Shown here in pieces: positions 6,745 through 8,377 of a stretch of DNA of 8,377 nt; positions within the stretch are counted from its first letter, which is position 1; each line of letters begins with the position of its first letter. The stretch is taken from the NCBI GenBank assembly GCA_028288395.1, contig JAQBNV010000249.1:1-8377 (forward strand). The letters are read 5' to 3'. A program made the translations under genes and the position numbers. Origin of the DNA: Adhaeribacter sp. (lineage in GTDB: Bacteria; Bacteroidota; Bacteroidia; Cytophagales; Hymenobacteraceae). The notes beneath the pieces are model-generated. The model ran no database searches and was not told the origin of the DNA. It was given only the letters and a program-made list of their open reading frames with translations.

Positions 6745-8013
6745 TTATTTTATTACTTTATAAAATTTAGCGCCGAACAGAAAAATTACGACGTAACATA
6801 TAATAGGCAGGTAATAAGCTGCCGCTACGTCGTTATTCGCTACCATACCCATAATAGGCGGAAAAACGGCGCCGCCCACAACCCCCATTACAATAAAAGA
6901 AGATCCCTGCTGGGTGTGTTTGCCTAAATCTTTCAGGCCCAAACTAAAAATGGTGGGAAACATGATACTGAAAAAGAAGTTCAGCAACAGCAAAGCCACA
7001 AATGAAACCATGCCCCAGCTTTGGGCAATAATCACGCACATCAGAATATTGGCCAGCGCATAGGCGGCTAATAATTTATTCGGGGCGATAAATTTCATCA
7101 GGAAAGTTCCACTGAACCGGCCCACCATCATCATCACCATAAATATTAAACCAAAATAGTAAGCGGCAATTTCGGGAGTAAGGCCCATTTTCTCTTCGCC
7201 GTAATTAATAAAGAAGGCCCAGGTACCAGCCTGCGCGGCTACGTTAAAAAACTGGGTAATACACGCCCACACAAAGTGCCGGTGCTGGAATAGTTTCTTC
7301 GGTGCCTTCAGGCTTTTGGGGTCGATCCCTACCTCGTACGTATCCGTACTTATTACATGCGGGTCGGTTAAGGTGGGCACTTTTACAAATGCAAACGCAA
7401 TGGCCAGGCAGGTAATTACTGCCCCAATAATGGTGTATAAGATTTTAACGGAATCCAATTCGCCGGGGGTGCCGGTACGCAGCAAAAAGTAGCCCCCGAT
7501 AACCGGCCCGATTACGGCACCCAATCCGTTAAAAGCTTGGGCAAAATTCAGCCGCTGGTCGCTGGTACGCTGGTCGCCTAAAGAGGCAATAAAAGGGTGC
7601 GCCACCGCTTCTAAAGTAGCCAGCCCGCAACCCAGAATAAACAAAGCAAACCGAAAGAAATTAAAAGATTCGGAACCGGCCGCTGGCACAAATAAAAAGG
7701 CACCGGCCGCATACAGAAACAAACCCAGCAGTACGCCTTTTTTGTAGCCATAGCGTTTCATAAACAAGCCGGCCGGCACCCCCATCAGAAAATAAGCGCC
7801 AAATATTGAAAACTGCACCAACCCCGAGGCGGCTTTTGATACATGCAATACATTCTGAAAATGCTTGTTCAGCACGTCGCCCATCGTAATAGCAATGCCC
7901 CAGAGCATAAACAGGGAGGTTACGAAAACGAATGTAGTTAAGAACTTTTTCTCGGTAAAAGCAGCCTTGGGTGCCGGTACGCCGGTCGCGGCTGAAGAAA
8001 CAGGTTTCATCAT
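6745..8013 (-). CDS. Sugar:proton symporter, MFS superfamily, FucP family
   Basis: Inner-membrane sugar importer of the fucose:proton symporter group, 422 aa, the usual length, with two six-helix halves (about 24-215 and 248-420) joined by a basic linker around KSLKAPKKLF. Seen: Asp46 in TMGDVLNKHFQN and Glu135 in CGLATLEAVAHPF, which fall at the same numbers as the two acidic residues essential in E. coli FucP. RLNFAQAFNGLGA (154-166) and the C-terminal stretch FFFSIMFPTIFSLGLKDLG are family hallmarks. The position where FucP-family proteins usually have Asn-Pro after the Glu reads His139-Pro140. The start is MM; either ATG (8013 or 8010) could be used. Substrate could be fucose, rhamnose, glucose/galactose or an amino sugar; nothing adjacent settles it, and two transcription units separate it from the pectin genes. 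It appears to be a single-gene unit with its own terminator. Confidence 0.92.
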   Translation of the reverse strand: MMKPVSSAATGVPAPKAAFTEKKFLTTFVFVTSLFMLWGIAITMGDVLNKHFQNVLHVSKAASGLVQFSIFGAYFLMGVPAGLFMKRYGYKKGVLLGLFLYAAGAFLFVPAAGSESFNFFRFALFILGCGLATLEAVAHPFIASLGDQRTSDQRLNFAQAFNGLGAVIGPVIGGYFLLRTGTPGELDSVKILYTIIGAVITCLAIAFAFVKVPTLTDPHVISTDTYEVGIDPKSLKAPKKLFQHRHFVWACITQFFNVAAQAGTWAFFINYGEEKMGLTPEIAAYYFGLIFMVMMMVGRFSGTFLMKFIAPNKLLAAYALANILMCVIIAQSWGMVSFVALLLLNFFFSIMFPTIFSLGLKDLGKHTQQGSSFIVMGVVGGAVFPPIMGMVANNDVAAAYYLPIICYVVIFLFGAKFYKVIK

Positions 8014-8377
8014 GTTTTAATCAGGAAAGCTAATCGAGTGTATAATTAGATAAAAAAAATTAATTCTGTATGGTTCCGGGGAATAAAATTACGGGCATAT
8101 TCTCTCCCGCATTACAAGTAAACGATCCGGAAGGAACCCGGCGGTTTGTAAATCACTTGTGGTGTGGGAATTATTAGAAGTTCTGGCCGAACTTATAATA
8201 AAATAAAAAATTCACCAGCGGCTTACCTCTCTAATAATAACGATAACGAAAAGGAGCCTGCTTGCCGGATACAGCAGTGGGAAAATATTTAGTTAGAAGC
8301 TATAGGCCGGCATGGTTATAGGAATACCATTCCAAAACAGGAAAGAGGTGTAAGTATAAGATATCAGCTTTTGGCCC
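8014..8377. other. Gene-free 364-nt region upstream of the sugar symporter
   Basis: No convincing reading frame, RNA gene or consensus promoter is visible on either strand. The stretch is AT-rich near the symporter, with a T-run at 8051-8060 on the minus strand. It has one nested dyad: CCGG (8127-8130) and CCGG (8138-8141) inside AAAC (8120-8123) and GTTT (8144-8147), with TTAC/GTAA arms beyond. This could be an operator for the symporter gene, but the pairing is imperfect. Confidence 0.4.

Noticed and set aside
135..8013. Idea that the whole window is one pectin-utilisation locus including the symporter
   Set aside because: Housekeeping and unrelated genes with their own terminators separate the symporter from the lyase-esterase operon, and no SusC/SusD, regulator or downstream hydrolase is present.
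8321..8333. Short inverted repeat GGAAT-ACC-ATTCC
   Set aside because: Only 5 bp, no T-run and no nearby gene end; easily expected by chance.
1..8377. Search for CRISPR arrays, tRNA or rRNA, insertion sequences, phage or defence genes
   Set aside because: No regularly spaced repeats, cloverleaf-like segments, transposase motifs or defence domains were seen on either strand.

Overview
The window looks like a piece of chromosome from a member of the Bacteroidota, probably Cytophagales and possibly Hymenobacteraceae; this is inference. The signs are a good TAnnTTTG-type -7 element in front of a gene, AT-rich leaders with no clear Shine-Dalgarno sequence, Bacteroidota-style lipoprotein signals, and a gene set typical of plant-polysaccharide degraders. 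All genes lie on the minus strand except one. No phage, IS, CRISPR, tRNA or rRNA is visible.

Positions 135-3847 (minus strand) hold a compact rhamnogalacturonan-I (pectin backbone) module. Transcription runs right to left: a secreted family 11 rhamnogalacturonan lyase, then a rhamnogalacturonan acetylesterase lipoprotein whose start codon overlaps the lyase stop by 11 nt, then after a 184-nt hairpin-rich gap a second, diverged acetylesterase lipoprotein. The esterases would remove acetyl groups from galacturonic acid residues so the lyase can cut Rha-GalA bonds by beta-elimination. No SusC/SusD pair, unsaturated-rhamnogalacturonyl hydrolase or regulator lies inside the window, so the rest of any utilisation locus must be outside it.

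Positions 4118-5143 hold a divergent pair: a small single-span membrane protein of unknown function (minus) and an A-type iron-sulfur carrier protein (plus) with a readable promoter element. A strong, probably bidirectional terminator at 5181-5208 closes the carrier gene and the converging ABC permease gene.

Positions 5275-6576 (minus) encode a NatB-type ABC-2 permease without an ATPase gene beside it. Positions 6745-8013 (minus) encode a FucP-family sugar:proton symporter followed by a hairpin terminator. The last 364 nt (8014-8377) hold no convincing gene.

Overall this is an ordinary metabolic and housekeeping region. I found no convincing new multi-gene system. The items most worth a second look are the diverged esterase pair with its intergenic palindromes, the Gly/Asn-rich insertion in the lyase, the lone permease, and the uncharacterised membrane protein beside the iron-sulfur carrier.
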